Positions 1-10,003 of a stretch of 46,421 nucleotides of DNA are shown piece by piece. Within the stretch, counting starts at the first letter, position 1; the number at the start of each line of letters is the position of its first letter. The notes under the pieces were generated by a model, which was given only the letters and a program-made list of their open reading frames with translations, was not told the origin of the DNA and did no database searches. A program made the translations under genes and the position numbers. The DNA is from Deltaproteobacteria bacterium (GTDB lineage: Bacteria > Desulfobacterota > Syntrophobacteria > Syntrophobacterales > Syntrophobacteraceae). The stretch is taken from contig JAJYTC010000013.1 in NCBI GenBank assembly GCA_021793275.1, forward strand, positions 1 to 46,421, read 5' to 3'.

Positions 1-1
1 T

Positions 2-1222
2 AGCGCCGCTTCGGCCCTTGCGGATGTGGGAGTCGGGGTGCTGCTGGTCGAAAGGGAAGCCGAACTCGGGGGCCTTGTGCGCCGCCTGAACAGGATCGGG
101 CCGTCGAACGAGATGGCTTCCGACCTCCTGGCTCCGCTGATCGAACAAGTAGAGGGCGCTTCCAATGTCCGCATCTTTCTCGATACCGATCTAGTCGGCG
201 TAAGCGGCGTGGTCGGTAACTATGAGATCAGCCTGAAAAGCAAAAACGGCGCGGAAACAAAAGAGATGGTCGGAGCGATCATCGTGGCGACGGGAGCGAT
301 ACCGTTAAAACCCGAAGGCATGTTCGGATACGACGGCAGGAAGGTGATCACCCAGATAGAACTCGAGGAAAAACTTCGAAACGGCTCGATGCCAGAGGCC
401 AAAAGTATCGTCATGATTCAGTGCGTAGGCGCCCGAGGTCCCGGCAGAAGCTATTGCTCGCGCATATGCTGCCTTACGGCGGTAAAAAACGCGCTGTTGA
501 TCAAATCGGCCAATCCCGCGGTCCGCGTCCATATTCTCTACCGCGATATCCAGATGTACGGGGCGGAAAACGAGAAGATGCTCTGGGAAAGCCGGGGGGC
601 GGGAATAAAGTTCGATATCTTCGATCCCTCGGTCCCTCCGGTCGTAAAGGAGGGCGGAGTAGAATTCTACCAGCCTCTTACCGGTATGACGATAGAGGAG
701 GTCTGCGATCTGGTCGTGCTTTCGACTCCGCTCGTAGCGCCGGAAGGCTCGTCTGCTACGGCTAATCTTATGCGCATCCCGGTTGACGGAAATCATTTCT
801 TTATGGAGGCCCATGCCAAGCTGCGTCCGCTGGATTTTGCAACGGAGGGCATTTTCCTGGCCGGAACAGCCAGGTATCCGGCTACGGTCCGGGAAGCCGT
901 CGCCCAGGGCCTTGGCGCCGCATCGAGGGCAAATTCCATACTTTCAAAGGATAGACTCGTTTTCAGCGCGCTCGTTTCCCAGGTCACCGACAGGTGCGAC
1001 GGATGCGGACTCTGCCTGGACGTCTGTCCGTACCACGCCATTACCATCGAAGAATACGAACTGGGCGGGCGTGTTTTTAAAAAAGTCCGAACAGACCCCA
1101 TTTTATGCAAGGGATGCGGCGTTTGCGGGGCAACCTGCTCCAAAAGGGGGGTAGTGGTCCGCGGATTTACTCCTTCCCAGATAAAGGCCCAGGTGGATGC
1201 GCTGCTCGAGGTGTTGCATTGA
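2..1222 (+). CDS. hdrA: HdrA-like heterodisulfide reductase subunit A (5' truncated)
   Basis: The reading frame is open from base 2, so the start lies outside the window; 406 residues are visible. The first residues belong to the end of a Rossmann FAD-binding fold (VGVLLVEREAELGG). A CVGARGPGRSYCSRICC segment matches the cysteine-rich insertion of HdrA, and the C-terminus has two 4Fe-4S motifs (CDGCGLCLDVCP and CKGCGVCGATC). HdrA carries the flavin that, in characterised HdrABC-MvhADG complexes, bifurcates electrons between ferredoxin and a second acceptor. It is followed after 27 bases by mvhD and then mvhG, the usual partners. No hdrB or hdrC is visible, but they could lie upstream. The family is clear; the physiological electron acceptor is not. 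Confidence 0.93.
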   Translation, partial: SAASALADVGVGVLLVEREAELGGLVRRLNRIGPSNEMASDLLAPLIEQVEGASNVRIFLDTDLVGVSGVVGNYEISLKSKNGAETKEMVGAIIVATGAIPLKPEGMFGYDGRKVITQIELEEKLRNGSMPEAKSIVMIQCVGARGPGRSYCSRICCLTAVKNALLIKSANPAVRVHILYRDIQMYGAENEKMLWESRGAGIKFDIFDPSVPPVVKEGGVEFYQPLTGMTIEEVCDLVVLSTPLVAPEGSSATANLMRIPVDGNHFFMEAHAKLRPLDFATEGIFLAGTARYPATVREAVAQGLGAASRANSILSKDRLVFSALVSQVTDRCDGCGLCLDVCPYHAITIEEYELGGRVFKKVRTDPILCKGCGVCGATCSKRGVVVRGFTPSQIKAQVDALLEVLH

Positions 1223-1249
1223 AAACCAATTCTTTGAAAGGGCGGTTCG

Positions 1250-1690
1250 ATGCCTGACGATTATCAGCCGGTCATAATAGGATTTCTGTGCACCTGGTGA
1301 GCCTTCGCCGCCGCTGACCTGGCAGGGGTCAGTCGTATGCAGTATCCGCCGAACTTGCGGGTCATCAGGGTCGCGTGCTCGGGGATGATCGACCCGGAAA
1401 TAGTGGTCTATGCACTTTCGAACGGGATCGACGGGATCATCGGAATCGGCTGCCGCCTCGGTGAATGCCATTATCTCGAGGGTAACGAAAAGGCAAAGGC
1501 GAGGGAGCAGGCGATAAGAATTGTCCTGGCAAACGGCGGGATCGATCCGGACCGGTTTCGAATGGAATATCTTTCTTCGGCCGAATCAGCGAGATTTGTC
1601 GAGGTGGTTACGAACTTTGTAGGCGAAATAAAAGCGCTAGGTCCCAATCCTTTGCGGCAGCAAAAAGCCGCTGACATTGTTGCGAGGTGA
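1250..1690 (+). CDS. mvhD: MvhD-like electron-transfer subunit, selenoprotein (in-frame UGA at 1298-1300)
   Basis: The full reading frame from ATG 1250 gives 146 residues if TGA at 1298-1300 is read as selenocysteine (residue 17). The context is GFLCTW-Sec-AFAAADLAGVSR, where MvhD homologues have a Cys or Sec at the same place (C-x-W-C/U). Downstream, RVACSGMIDPE and GCRLGECHYLEGN carry the other conserved cysteines. MvhD is a small 2Fe-2S protein passing electrons between the MvhAG hydrogenase and HdrA. A conventional caller would start at ATG 1337 and lose the Sec and first Cys. The hairpin just after the UGA supports recoding, and the frame stays conserved on both sides of it, which argues against a nonsense mutation. 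It lies between hdrA and mvhG, whose start is 6 bases beyond its stop. Confidence 0.92.
1298..1332 (+). promoter_or_regulatory. UGA (Sec) codon with bacterial SECIS-like hairpin
   Basis: TGA at 1298-1300 is followed, 13 bases later, by a perfect 6-bp stem CTGACC (1314-1319) / GGTCAG (1327-1332) with a 7-base loop TGGCAGG. The loop guanines lie about 21-22 bases after the UGA. That fits bacterial SECIS elements, which sit immediately 3' of the UGA inside the coding region and present loop guanines to SelB. The assignment rests on position and shape; no folding program was run. Confidence 0.75.
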
Positions 1691-1696
1691 TGCCCC

Positions 1697-2632
1697 ATGG
1701 CCGCTAGAGTGGCGGAAGAATGGCTTAACTCGTGTTCCGGGTGCGAGATATCCATCGTGGATTTGGGCGAGCGTATCCTCGATGTGCTCGAACTGGTCGA
1801 ATTCGTCCATATGCCGGTCCTTATGGACCATAAGTACTACGGGCAGCTTGGCGAGGGCACGAGGATCGACATCCCCGAAGCGGAGCTCGGCATAATCACG
1901 GGCGGGCTCCGTAACGAGGAGCATCTCGAAGTGGCGCGCGAGATGCGCGACAAATGCAAGCTCATTATCGCGCTTGGGACCTGCGCCACCCATGGCGGCA
2001 TTCCCGCTCTCGCCAACTCTTTCACCAGTGAAGCCGTACTGGAGCGCTATTACACGACGGAGACAACGGATAAAGACCAGGCGCGGCCAAAAGAAGGAGT
2101 CCCGCCTCTTCTCGATGCGGTCTACGCGCTGGATGAAAAGATAAAGGTGGATGTCTATCTGCCGGGATGCCCTCCGCATCCCGACCAGGTTTTCGAGGTC
2201 CTGGCAGGGCTCCTTACGGGCGCTCCGGTTTCGCTTTCGGATAAGAGCGTCTGCGATTTCTGTCCAACGATTCGCAAGGGCAAAGGCCAGGTGAAAAGGC
2301 TGCGCCGTTTCCTGTACTCACCCGAATACAGCGCTGCCGGCGAGCCACTCGATAAAATGCGGTGCCTGCTCGAACAGGGCTTCCTGTGCATGGGGCCTGT
2401 TACGAAAGGCGGCTGCGGCGGCGCCCTTATCGTTCCCCGGTGCCTCAAGGCGAGAGTTCCCTGCCGAGGATGCAGCGGTCCGGTCAGCCATGACGGGAAT
2501 CAATTGCTCCAGATGCTTAACGCGCTCGCCTCAAACGGAATAGAGCTCGATTCGCTGTCCGATTACGCTTCGCTTCTGAGGTTTTCCGGATCTCACGGTC
2601 TTTTGCGGCCCGTGCAGTCCGTGCGCAAATAG
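1697..2632 (+). CDS. mvhG: MvhG-like [NiFe] hydrogenase small-subunit homologue
   Basis: 311 residues, starting at ATG 1697, 6 bases after mvhD. NSCSGCEISIVDLGE near the N-terminus is the CxGC motif of [NiFe] hydrogenase small subunits that binds the proximal Fe-S cluster. GTCATHGG and LPGCPPHPDQ are further cluster-ligand regions, and the C-terminal part (CDFCP, EQGFLCMGPVTKGGCG, CRGCSGP) matches the MvhG type. In known systems it relays electrons from MvhA to MvhD. Here no large subunit follows: the next gene is a universal stress protein. The protein may therefore work with a large subunit encoded elsewhere, or act as a plain Fe-S relay for HdrA. Confidence 0.9.
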   Translation: MAARVAEEWLNSCSGCEISIVDLGERILDVLELVEFVHMPVLMDHKYYGQLGEGTRIDIPEAELGIITGGLRNEEHLEVAREMRDKCKLIIALGTCATHGGIPALANSFTSEAVLERYYTTETTDKDQARPKEGVPPLLDAVYALDEKIKVDVYLPGCPPHPDQVFEVLAGLLTGAPVSLSDKSVCDFCPTIRKGKGQVKRLRRFLYSPEYSAAGEPLDKMRCLLEQGFLCMGPVTKGGCGGALIVPRCLKARVPCRGCSGPVSHDGNQLLQMLNALASNGIELDSLSDYASLLRFSGSHGLLRPVQSVRK

Positions 2633-2693
2633 GAAATGAATCGCTTGGCTCGAACCATTGGTCTTTCGTCATATCCATTTCCGGGAGGCACTT

Positions 2694-3626
2694 ATGGATC
2701 CTGAACGTAAACTTATTCTTTTAGCGATGGACGGCTCGGAGCAGTCGATGGAGGTTGTAAGGTATATTTCCAAGGCTGTGAACCTCGTAAACGCCGAGAT
2801 CGTCCTGCTGTCCGTCATAGACAAAACACCCGACGTATTCTGGGACTCGGAACGGGACGAGGCGGTCAGCGAGCACCTGGAACATATGAAGAGCTGGGAC
2901 AAATACAAGGAACAGAAAATGCGGGAGTGTATCGGGACCGCCTGTGAAATCTTCGAGGCCTGCGGTGTGCCGAAATCCGCCCTTACCTGCAATATCCTCA
3001 AAAGGCAAAGAGGGATCGCCCGGGACATTATCGATGAGTCCAGGTTTGGCTATGACGCAGTGGCCCTTGCGCGAAGCGGTCTCGGGAGGATGGACGAGTC
3101 CATGCTCGGCAGCGTCGCCGCCAAGGTATTTATTAACGTCACGGACGCCACCGTATGCCTTTTGGGAGGAAAACCCGAAGCCGGCAGGATATTTGTCTGC
3201 ATTGACGATTCGCTCGGCGCCGTGAGGGCGGTCAACTTCGTATGCAAGATGCTCAATACCGCCGGCTCGGTCGTCTGCCTGACGCATATCATAAGGCTCC
3301 CCCGGACCAGTAACGGAAAACAGCTTGACGAAGATATTGCAGGCAGGATCACGCTCCAACACGAAGCCGCGATGAAACGGGTCTTTGATAAGGCTATCGA
3401 TCGTCTGGTAGCCGCCGGTTTTGCGCCTGAAAATGTCTCCTGCAGGGTGATCAAAACAAGCGGAAGCCGTGCGGTAAATATTTTCAACGAAGCTAAAGCG
3501 GCCGGCTTCGGTACGATCGTGGTGGGCAGAAGGGGCCTTGACGACGTTGCCGATTTCAACATGGGCAGGGTCCCCTACAAACTCGGCTATATCGCCAAAG
3601 ATGTCGCTCTTTGGTTGGTAGCGTAG
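2694..3626 (+). CDS. Universal stress protein, two tandem Usp domains
   Basis: 310 residues from ATG 2694, chosen over an earlier in-frame start because GGGAGG lies just upstream and MDPERKLILLAMDGSEQS is the usual Usp N-terminus. Two Usp folds of about 150 residues each are visible. The first begins ILLAMDGSEQS and ends with LARSGLGRMDESMLGSVA; the second begins RIFVCIDDSLGAVRAV and ends with VVGRRGLDDVADFNMGRV. The first retains a GS at the end of its ATP-binding loop, whereas the second has GR there, so nucleotide binding may differ. It follows mvhG closely in the same direction and could be co-transcribed. Its ligand and role cannot be read from sequence. Confidence 0.88.
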   Translation: MDPERKLILLAMDGSEQSMEVVRYISKAVNLVNAEIVLLSVIDKTPDVFWDSERDEAVSEHLEHMKSWDKYKEQKMRECIGTACEIFEACGVPKSALTCNILKRQRGIARDIIDESRFGYDAVALARSGLGRMDESMLGSVAAKVFINVTDATVCLLGGKPEAGRIFVCIDDSLGAVRAVNFVCKMLNTAGSVVCLTHIIRLPRTSNGKQLDEDIAGRITLQHEAAMKRVFDKAIDRLVAAGFAPENVSCRVIKTSGSRAVNIFNEAKAAGFGTIVVGRRGLDDVADFNMGRVPYKLGYIAKDVALWLVA

Positions 3627-3722
3627 GACCCCGCCCGTTCTTCGTATCTGCCGTGAGCCTCTTGCTCTGAAAAACCGCTCGTCCGAAGCCCGCAGATTTC
3701 GGCAAACGACGTTCCCGGCGCC

Positions 3723-4583
3723 TCAGGCGGCCTTGCGGATTTCGCAGGCGTCGATATTTTTCCGGGTGAACTCTTTAAACGACATGGGCGGTTTTCCCGT
3801 AACTTCGCGGACTACGCCGGTCGTATCGGCCATGAGTCCCGCACGGACCTGGTCGAAAAGCCCGGCCAGGTATAGTATCGCGCTTTCCGGCATGCCTTGC
3901 TGCCGGGCATGCTGCACCATTTCCGCTTCAGTCATGGGAATGTAGTTAACGGTCCTGCCGCAGGCATCCGATATTATCCGGGCCACCTCGCCGTAGGTGA
4001 GCGATTCGGGGCCCGTGAGGCTGCATTCCTCCCCGTAGCGCCTTTCCTCAAAGCAGGCTGCGACCACCCCGGCTATATCTTCTACCGAAATGAAGCTTGT
4101 CCGGGCATCGCCCGCCGGCACACGTATTGTTCCGGCTGCGATCATCGGCGAAATCCATCCGGACGAAAAATTTTCCATGAAAAAATTGGGCCGAAGGATC
4201 GTGTAATCGAGTCCCGATTTCATGAGATAGCGCTCAATTATCCTCAGCGGGTTTTGTTTGTCGGAATTGGCCGACATCGCCGAATTGAACACTATATGCC
4301 TGACCCCCGTCTCGCCGGCCTTGTCGATAAAAGGTATCAACTTTTCGGGGGCTTGAAAATCCAGGGGCGGGGCGACAAGAAAAACTTCCGAGATATTGTC
4401 CAGGGCAGCCCTGTACAGGCCGGGGTCCTCGTAGTCGAAGAGCACGGGCTGCACCCGGTCCGTCCATTTGATCCGCGTGGTTTTTCTGGTAGCGGCCCTA
4501 ACGTTGAAGTCTTTGTCCAACAGGGCCTCTATGACTGCTTTTCCCAACTTCCCGGAGGCGCCTGTTACAAGAATTGTCTCCAT
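3723..4583 (-). CDS. NmrA-type atypical short-chain NAD(P)-binding reductase
   Basis: 286 residues. The N-terminus METILVTGASGKLGKAVIEALL holds the GxxGxxG dinucleotide-binding motif. The central part (GVRHIVFNSAMSAN, DYTILRPNFFMENF) is typical of the NmrA/QorB group of atypical SDRs, which includes NAD(P)H quinone oxidoreductases and redox sensors without catalysis. A strong AAGGAG ribosome site precedes ATG 4583. It is convergent with the Usp gene and divergent from the glutaredoxin-like gene. A perfect short dyad lies in its promoter region (4609-4621), suggesting a dedicated regulator. Substrate unknown. Confidence 0.85.
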   Translation of the reverse strand: METILVTGASGKLGKAVIEALLDKDFNVRAATRKTTRIKWTDRVQPVLFDYEDPGLYRAALDNISEVFLVAPPLDFQAPEKLIPFIDKAGETGVRHIVFNSAMSANSDKQNPLRIIERYLMKSGLDYTILRPNFFMENFSSGWISPMIAAGTIRVPAGDARTSFISVEDIAGVVAACFEERRYGEECSLTGPESLTYGEVARIISDACGRTVNYIPMTEAEMVQHARQQGMPESAILYLAGLFDQVRAGLMADTTGVVREVTGKPPMSFKEFTRKNIDACEIRKAA

Positions 4584-4608
4584 CGTTGTCTCCTTTCCTA
4601 TAATTTTG

Positions 4609-4621
4609 ATAGTTTAACTAT
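4609..4621. promoter_or_regulatory. Short palindromic operator candidate upstream of the NmrA-type gene
   Basis: ATAGTT-T-AACTAT is a perfect 6-1-6 inverted repeat lying 26-38 bases upstream of the minus-strand start codon. A related half (TTAGTTAT) follows at about 4626-4633. The position and length suit the operator of a small dimeric repressor such as an HxlR or MarR type, but no such regulator is encoded in the window. Confidence 0.4.
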
Positions 4622-4852
4622 GATTTTAGTTATCCAAGGTTGCCTGCACAACTGCGGGGCGGAGGGATGGCCGGCCGGGTCAGCCGCTGACATTGCCTTC
4701 GGCAGAGCGGATTTTTCCAGGCCAAGAGCCTCCGTAGAGCCGCAAAGCACGCAGGGGGGGAGGGGGAATTTAGAAAATAGCCCTGCTGCCTGCGGCTTTT
4801 GACTCTTGACACCGGCCCGGGCGGATACAGATTTATTTAGGAAGGAGATAAA

Positions 4853-5101
4853 ATGGAAAAAGAGGTCAATGTGTATGTGTTTCCCGCATCTCCTGACACC
4901 GATAAGATCAAAAATTACCTGGCGAGCAAGGCGATTCCCTTCAAGGTCTATGATGTCCATTCCGATCAGAAGGCCCACAAACGCATGCTCGAAGCGACCC
5001 GTGGCGCATGCAGGGCGCCCGTGATCGAGATCGGGAACCGGATTGTATGCGGACTGGATAAAAACCGACTGGACGAAACGATAGCTACGGAGCTTAAGTG
5101 A
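4853..5101 (+). CDS. Glutaredoxin-like small protein lacking the redox cysteines
   Basis: 82 residues with a very good ribosome site (AGGAAGGAG) before ATG 4853. The pattern VNVYVFPASPDTDKIKNYL, then IPFKVYDV, then RAPVIEIGNRIVCGLD follows the glutaredoxin beta-alpha-beta layout, with RAPVIEIG at the cis-proline position. The usual CPYC active site is SPDT here (residues 13-16), so both redox cysteines are missing. Two other cysteines remain, about residues 47 and 63. A thiol-disulfide exchange role is therefore unlikely, and a binding or regulatory role is possible. A weak promoter with TTGACA at 4806-4811 may serve it. It is convergent with aroC. Confidence 0.75.
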   Translation: MEKEVNVYVFPASPDTDKIKNYLASKAIPFKVYDVHSDQKAHKRMLEATRGACRAPVIEIGNRIVCGLDKNRLDETIATELK

Positions 5102-5114
5102 TGCCGGGGGCGGC

Positions 5115-5143
5115 GGGAACGGTGCGGTTTGGCGGCCGTTCCC
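5115..5143 (+). terminator. Hairpin between the glutaredoxin-like gene and aroC
   Basis: GGGAACGG (5115-5122) and CCGTTCCC (5136-5143) form a perfect 8-bp GC-rich stem with a 13-base loop, 14 bases after the glutaredoxin-like stop codon and between two convergent genes. No T-run follows, so a classical intrinsic terminator is only one reading. Confidence 0.4.
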
Positions 5144-5203
5144 TCCCCCAAGAGGGGCTACAGCCGATAGCTCGTCCGGGGAGAAGCCTCACCCGTTCGT
5201 TTT

Positions 5204-5230
5204 AATCCTGTCAATCCTGTTAATCCTGTC
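5204..5230. repeat. Tandem AATCCTGTC repeat, three copies
   Basis: Three consecutive 9-base units, AATCCTGTC, AATCCTGTT and AATCCTGTC, run up to and into the stop codon of aroC (minus strand). A shorter relative with two units, on the opposite strand sense, lies at 26232-26249 between argF and argG. This kind of sequence occurs as dispersed intergenic repeats in many bacterial genomes. Confidence 0.85.
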
Positions 5231-6299
5231 AAAGATTTTTCTCTCCGCCGTCCCGCTTCGGGAAAGGATGAAGCATAAAGTCGGCCAGTACAAGGAGGGT
5301 CATTGCTTCCAGGACGGGGACGATCCTTGGGATGGCGGCGACATCGTGTCTGCCCTTGACCGTGATGATGGCCGGCTTGCCGTCCGAGTCCACGGTGTGC
5401 TGGGGCTTGGATATGGAGGGTATGGGTTTTACCGCTGCCCTCACTACGATGTCCATGCCTGTCGAGATGCCTCCCAGGATTCCGCCCGCGTGATTGGATT
5501 GGTAGCCGTCGGGAGTTATGGGGTCGTTGTTCTGGCTGCCGAGCATGGCCGCAGCTCTAAACCCTTCCCCTATTTCAACTCCTTTTACGGCGCCTACCGA
5601 CATTATGGCGGCCGCCAGGCGGGCGTCGAGCTTGTCGAAGACCGGCTCGCCAAGACCGGGAGGGCATCCTTTGGCGTGGATTTCCACAATCCCGCCCGCA
5701 GAATCCCCCTGTTCGCGGATTTGCTTGAGGCGGGCCAGCATCTTTTCGGCCGCCTCCGGGTCCGGGCAATAGAGCGGATTTGTATTTATCCGGTCCGGGT
5801 CGAAGCGGGTGCACTCAATTCCCGCGAGGGCCAGGGTGAAGGCCTGCACGGAAATCCCGCACCCGTCCAAAAACTTCCTTGCGATCGCTCCCGCAGCCAC
5901 CCTGGCCGCGGTCTCCCTGGCCGAACTCCTGCCCCCGCCCCGCCAGTCTCTCAAGCCGTATTTCTGCACATATGTCCTGTCGGCGTGACCGGGGCGGTAG
6001 AGTTTAGAAATCTGCGAATAATCGCTGGTTCGCACGTCGCGATTGTGTATAATTAAATTTATCGGGGTCCCGGTTGTCAGGCCCTCGAATACGCCGGAGA
6101 GGATTTCGACGGTGTCGGTTTCGGCTCGCGGTGAAGTAAGCGCCTTGCCCGGTCTTCTGCGGTCCAGGTCCTTCTGGATGTCGGCCGCGCTAAGAGGGAT
6201 TGCGGGAGGGCAGCCGTCGACGACGGCGCCCAGGGCGGGGCCGTGCGATTCTCCCCAGGTGGTTACTGAAAAAAAGCGTCCGAAGCTGTTTCCTGCCAA
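5229..6299 (-). CDS. aroC: Chorismate synthase
   Basis: 356 residues, the usual length. It converts 5-enolpyruvylshikimate-3-phosphate to chorismate using reduced FMN, the last step of the common aromatic pathway. The N-terminus [20 protein letters not shown] contains the family signature [39 protein letters not shown] and [13 protein letters not shown] are further conserved blocks for FMN and phosphate binding. No other aro gene is nearby. The gene is divergent from clpS across an AT-rich gap, and a repeat overlaps its stop codon. Confidence 0.97.
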   Translation of the reverse strand: MAGNSFGRFFSVTTWGESHGPALGAVVDGCPPAIPLSAADIQKDLDRRRPGKALTSPRAETDTVEILSGVFEGLTTGTPINLIIHNRDVRTSDYSQISKLYRPGHADRTYVQKYGLRDWRGGGRSSARETAARVAAGAIARKFLDGCGISVQAFTLALAGIECTRFDPDRINTNPLYCPDPEAAEKMLARLKQIREQGDSAGGIVEIHAKGCPPGLGEPVFDKLDARLAAAIMSVGAVKGVEIGEGFRAAAMLGSQNNDPITPDGYQSNHAGGILGGISTGMDIVVRAAVKPIPSISKPQHTVDSDGKPAIITVKGRHDVAAIPRIVPVLEAMTLLVLADFMLHPFPKRDGGEKNL

Positions 6300-6430
6300 A
6301 TCTGTTCTCCGTTTTGATGATAGAATCTCACTTTTAGATACTGTGCGATTAAGAGGTGATACATTATATTATAATTAATAAAAAAGCGCAGAGGAGTTTC
6401 CTGCTTTGATTTCGATTCGGAGAAACAAGG
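6300..6430. promoter_or_regulatory. AT-rich divergent promoter region of aroC and clpS
   Basis: 131 bases separate the divergent starts of aroC and clpS. The stretch around 6355-6382 is strikingly AT-rich and contains several overlapping TATAAT-like hexamers on both strands (for example within ATTATATTATAATTAAT). I could not pick a single convincing -35 element, so this marks the region rather than one promoter. Confidence 0.35.
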
Positions 6431-6745
6431 ATGAGTGATCATGAACCGGATTTCTGGGAGGAGATGGAACAAAAGGTCGAAGAGGAACTTGAGTTGCCTC
6501 CCATGTTCAAGGTCTTGCTTCACAACGACGATTACACCACTATGGAGTTCGTCGTTGAGATTCTCCAGCAGGTCTTTCATAAAAACGCCGCTGAAGCCAC
6601 TCGGATCATGCTTCTGGTGCACAAGACCGGTTTTGGCGTCTGCGGAGTTTTTAGCGAAGACATAGCTGAAACCAAAGTGGAAATCGTGCGTCATCTGGCG
6701 AAGAAGAGCGGTTTTCCGCTAATGTGCACCATGGAAGAAGCTTAA
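6431..6745 (+). CDS. clpS: ClpS adaptor protein
   Basis: 104 residues. ClpS delivers N-end-rule substrates to ClpAP. FKVLLHNDDYTTMEFVVEIL is the hallmark N-degron-binding segment, and HKTGFGVCGVFSEDIAETK is the conserved C-terminal half. The N-terminal tail (EEMEQKVEEELELPP) is acidic, as expected for the flexible part that engages ClpA. ACAAGG precedes ATG 6431. Its stop codon is one base from the clpA start, so the two are surely co-transcribed. Confidence 0.97.
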   Translation: MSDHEPDFWEEMEQKVEEELELPPMFKVLLHNDDYTTMEFVVEILQQVFHKNAAEATRIMLLVHKTGFGVCGVFSEDIAETKVEIVRHLAKKSGFPLMCTMEEA

Positions 6746-6746
6746 A

Positions 6747-9065
<2,319 letters not shown>

Positions 9066-9068
<3 letters not shown>

Positions 9069-9187
9069 AGTCAAAAAGTCGAAAGTCGGAAAAGAAACAT
9101 AGAGCCGGGGTCTTGCCTTCTTGCTTCTTGCTTTGGACTTTTGACTTTTTGTTTTTTTACTTTCGACTTTAGACTTTTACTTTTGAC
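9066..9187. repeat. Degenerate AAAGTC / GACTTTT repeats in inverted arrangement between clpA and aat
   Basis: Just after the clpA stop codon three AAAGTC words occur in about 22 bases. A spacer follows, then from about 9134 five GACTTT words occur in the opposite sense, separated by T-rich runs. The two sides can pair imperfectly into a long stem-loop, and the T-runs (GACTTTTTGTTTTTTT) would suit transcription termination. It fills most of the clpA-aat gap. Confidence 0.7.
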
Positions 9188-9193
9188 TTACTT

Positions 9194-9865
9194 ATGCCTG
9201 TTTACCGGCTTTCAGACGAACTCGTATTTCCGCACCCCTCGCTTGCCGACCCCGAGGGTCTTCTGGCTGTGGGAGGGGATTTGTCGCCGGAACGCCTTTT
9301 GCTCGCCTATGCCAACGGGATATTCCCGTGGTATTCCGACTCCGACCCTATTCTGTGGTGGTCTCCCGATCCTCGGCTGGTTCTTTTCCCCGCAGAACTC
9401 AAGATTTCCCGCAGCCTCATGCGCACTATAAAAAAACAGGTTTTCAAAGTAACGGTGGACGGGGCATTCGGCAAGGTGATTCGCGCGTGCGCTCGAACCC
9501 GAGAAGAAACCTGGCTAACCGCGGAAATGATCGAGGCGTATGAAACGCTTCATGAACTGGGATTCGCCCATTCGGTGGAAACCTTTTGTGAGGACAGGCT
9601 GGTTGGCGGTCTGTACGGAGTTGCGCTGGGCAGGGCATTTTTCGGCGAGTCGATGTTTTCGGTCATGAGCGACGCCTCGAAGGTCGCTCTGGTTTGCCTG
9701 GTCCAACACCTGAGCGAGCGGGGTTTTGAATTAATCGATTGCCAGATGCCCACCGAACACCTCAAGAGGCTGGGCGCAAGAGAAATTCCCAGAAAAGAAT
9801 TTCTCGCTCTGCTTAGAGCGGCGCTGGACGATAAATGGAAAAATTCGAACCGCTGTGCTAACTGA
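9194..9865 (+). CDS. aat: Leucyl/phenylalanyl-tRNA-protein transferase
   Basis: 223 residues. It adds Leu or Phe from aminoacyl-tRNA to proteins with N-terminal Arg or Lys, creating substrates for ClpS/ClpAP. Conserved blocks are [60 protein letters not shown] and [11 protein letters not shown], all typical of the family. Start ATG 9194 matches the usual MPVYRL-like beginning, although the ribosome site is weak. The position after clpS-clpA is functionally coherent even though a repeat-filled gap separates them. Confidence 0.97.
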   Translation: MPVYRLSDELVFPHPSLADPEGLLAVGGDLSPERLLLAYANGIFPWYSDSDPILWWSPDPRLVLFPAELKISRSLMRTIKKQVFKVTVDGAFGKVIRACARTREETWLTAEMIEAYETLHELGFAHSVETFCEDRLVGGLYGVALGRAFFGESMFSVMSDASKVALVCLVQHLSERGFELIDCQMPTEHLKRLGAREIPRKEFLALLRAALDDKWKNSNRCAN

Positions 9866-10003
9866 TGTCCTGTTAACGGGTGTTTTGGCCGTTCTGCGGA
9901 TCGGTCCGCTACTCGTTCGAGGGGTATGTGTCTCACTTTGCATAGTGGCTTAAACGGCTTGAAACCTGGCCTGCAGCGTTTCGCCAACTCACCGGAGCTG
10001 CGT

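Noticed and set aside
305-814. Long antisense frame across hdrA, and similar long antisense frames over argF, cobQ, clpA and lptF
   Set aside because: These are shadows produced by GC-rich codon use of strongly conserved genes on the other strand.
1298-1300. In-frame TGA read as a nonsense mutation making mvhD a pseudogene
   Set aside because: The frame and conserved residues continue without a break on both sides, the codon replaces a known Cys/Sec position, and a SECIS-like hairpin follows.
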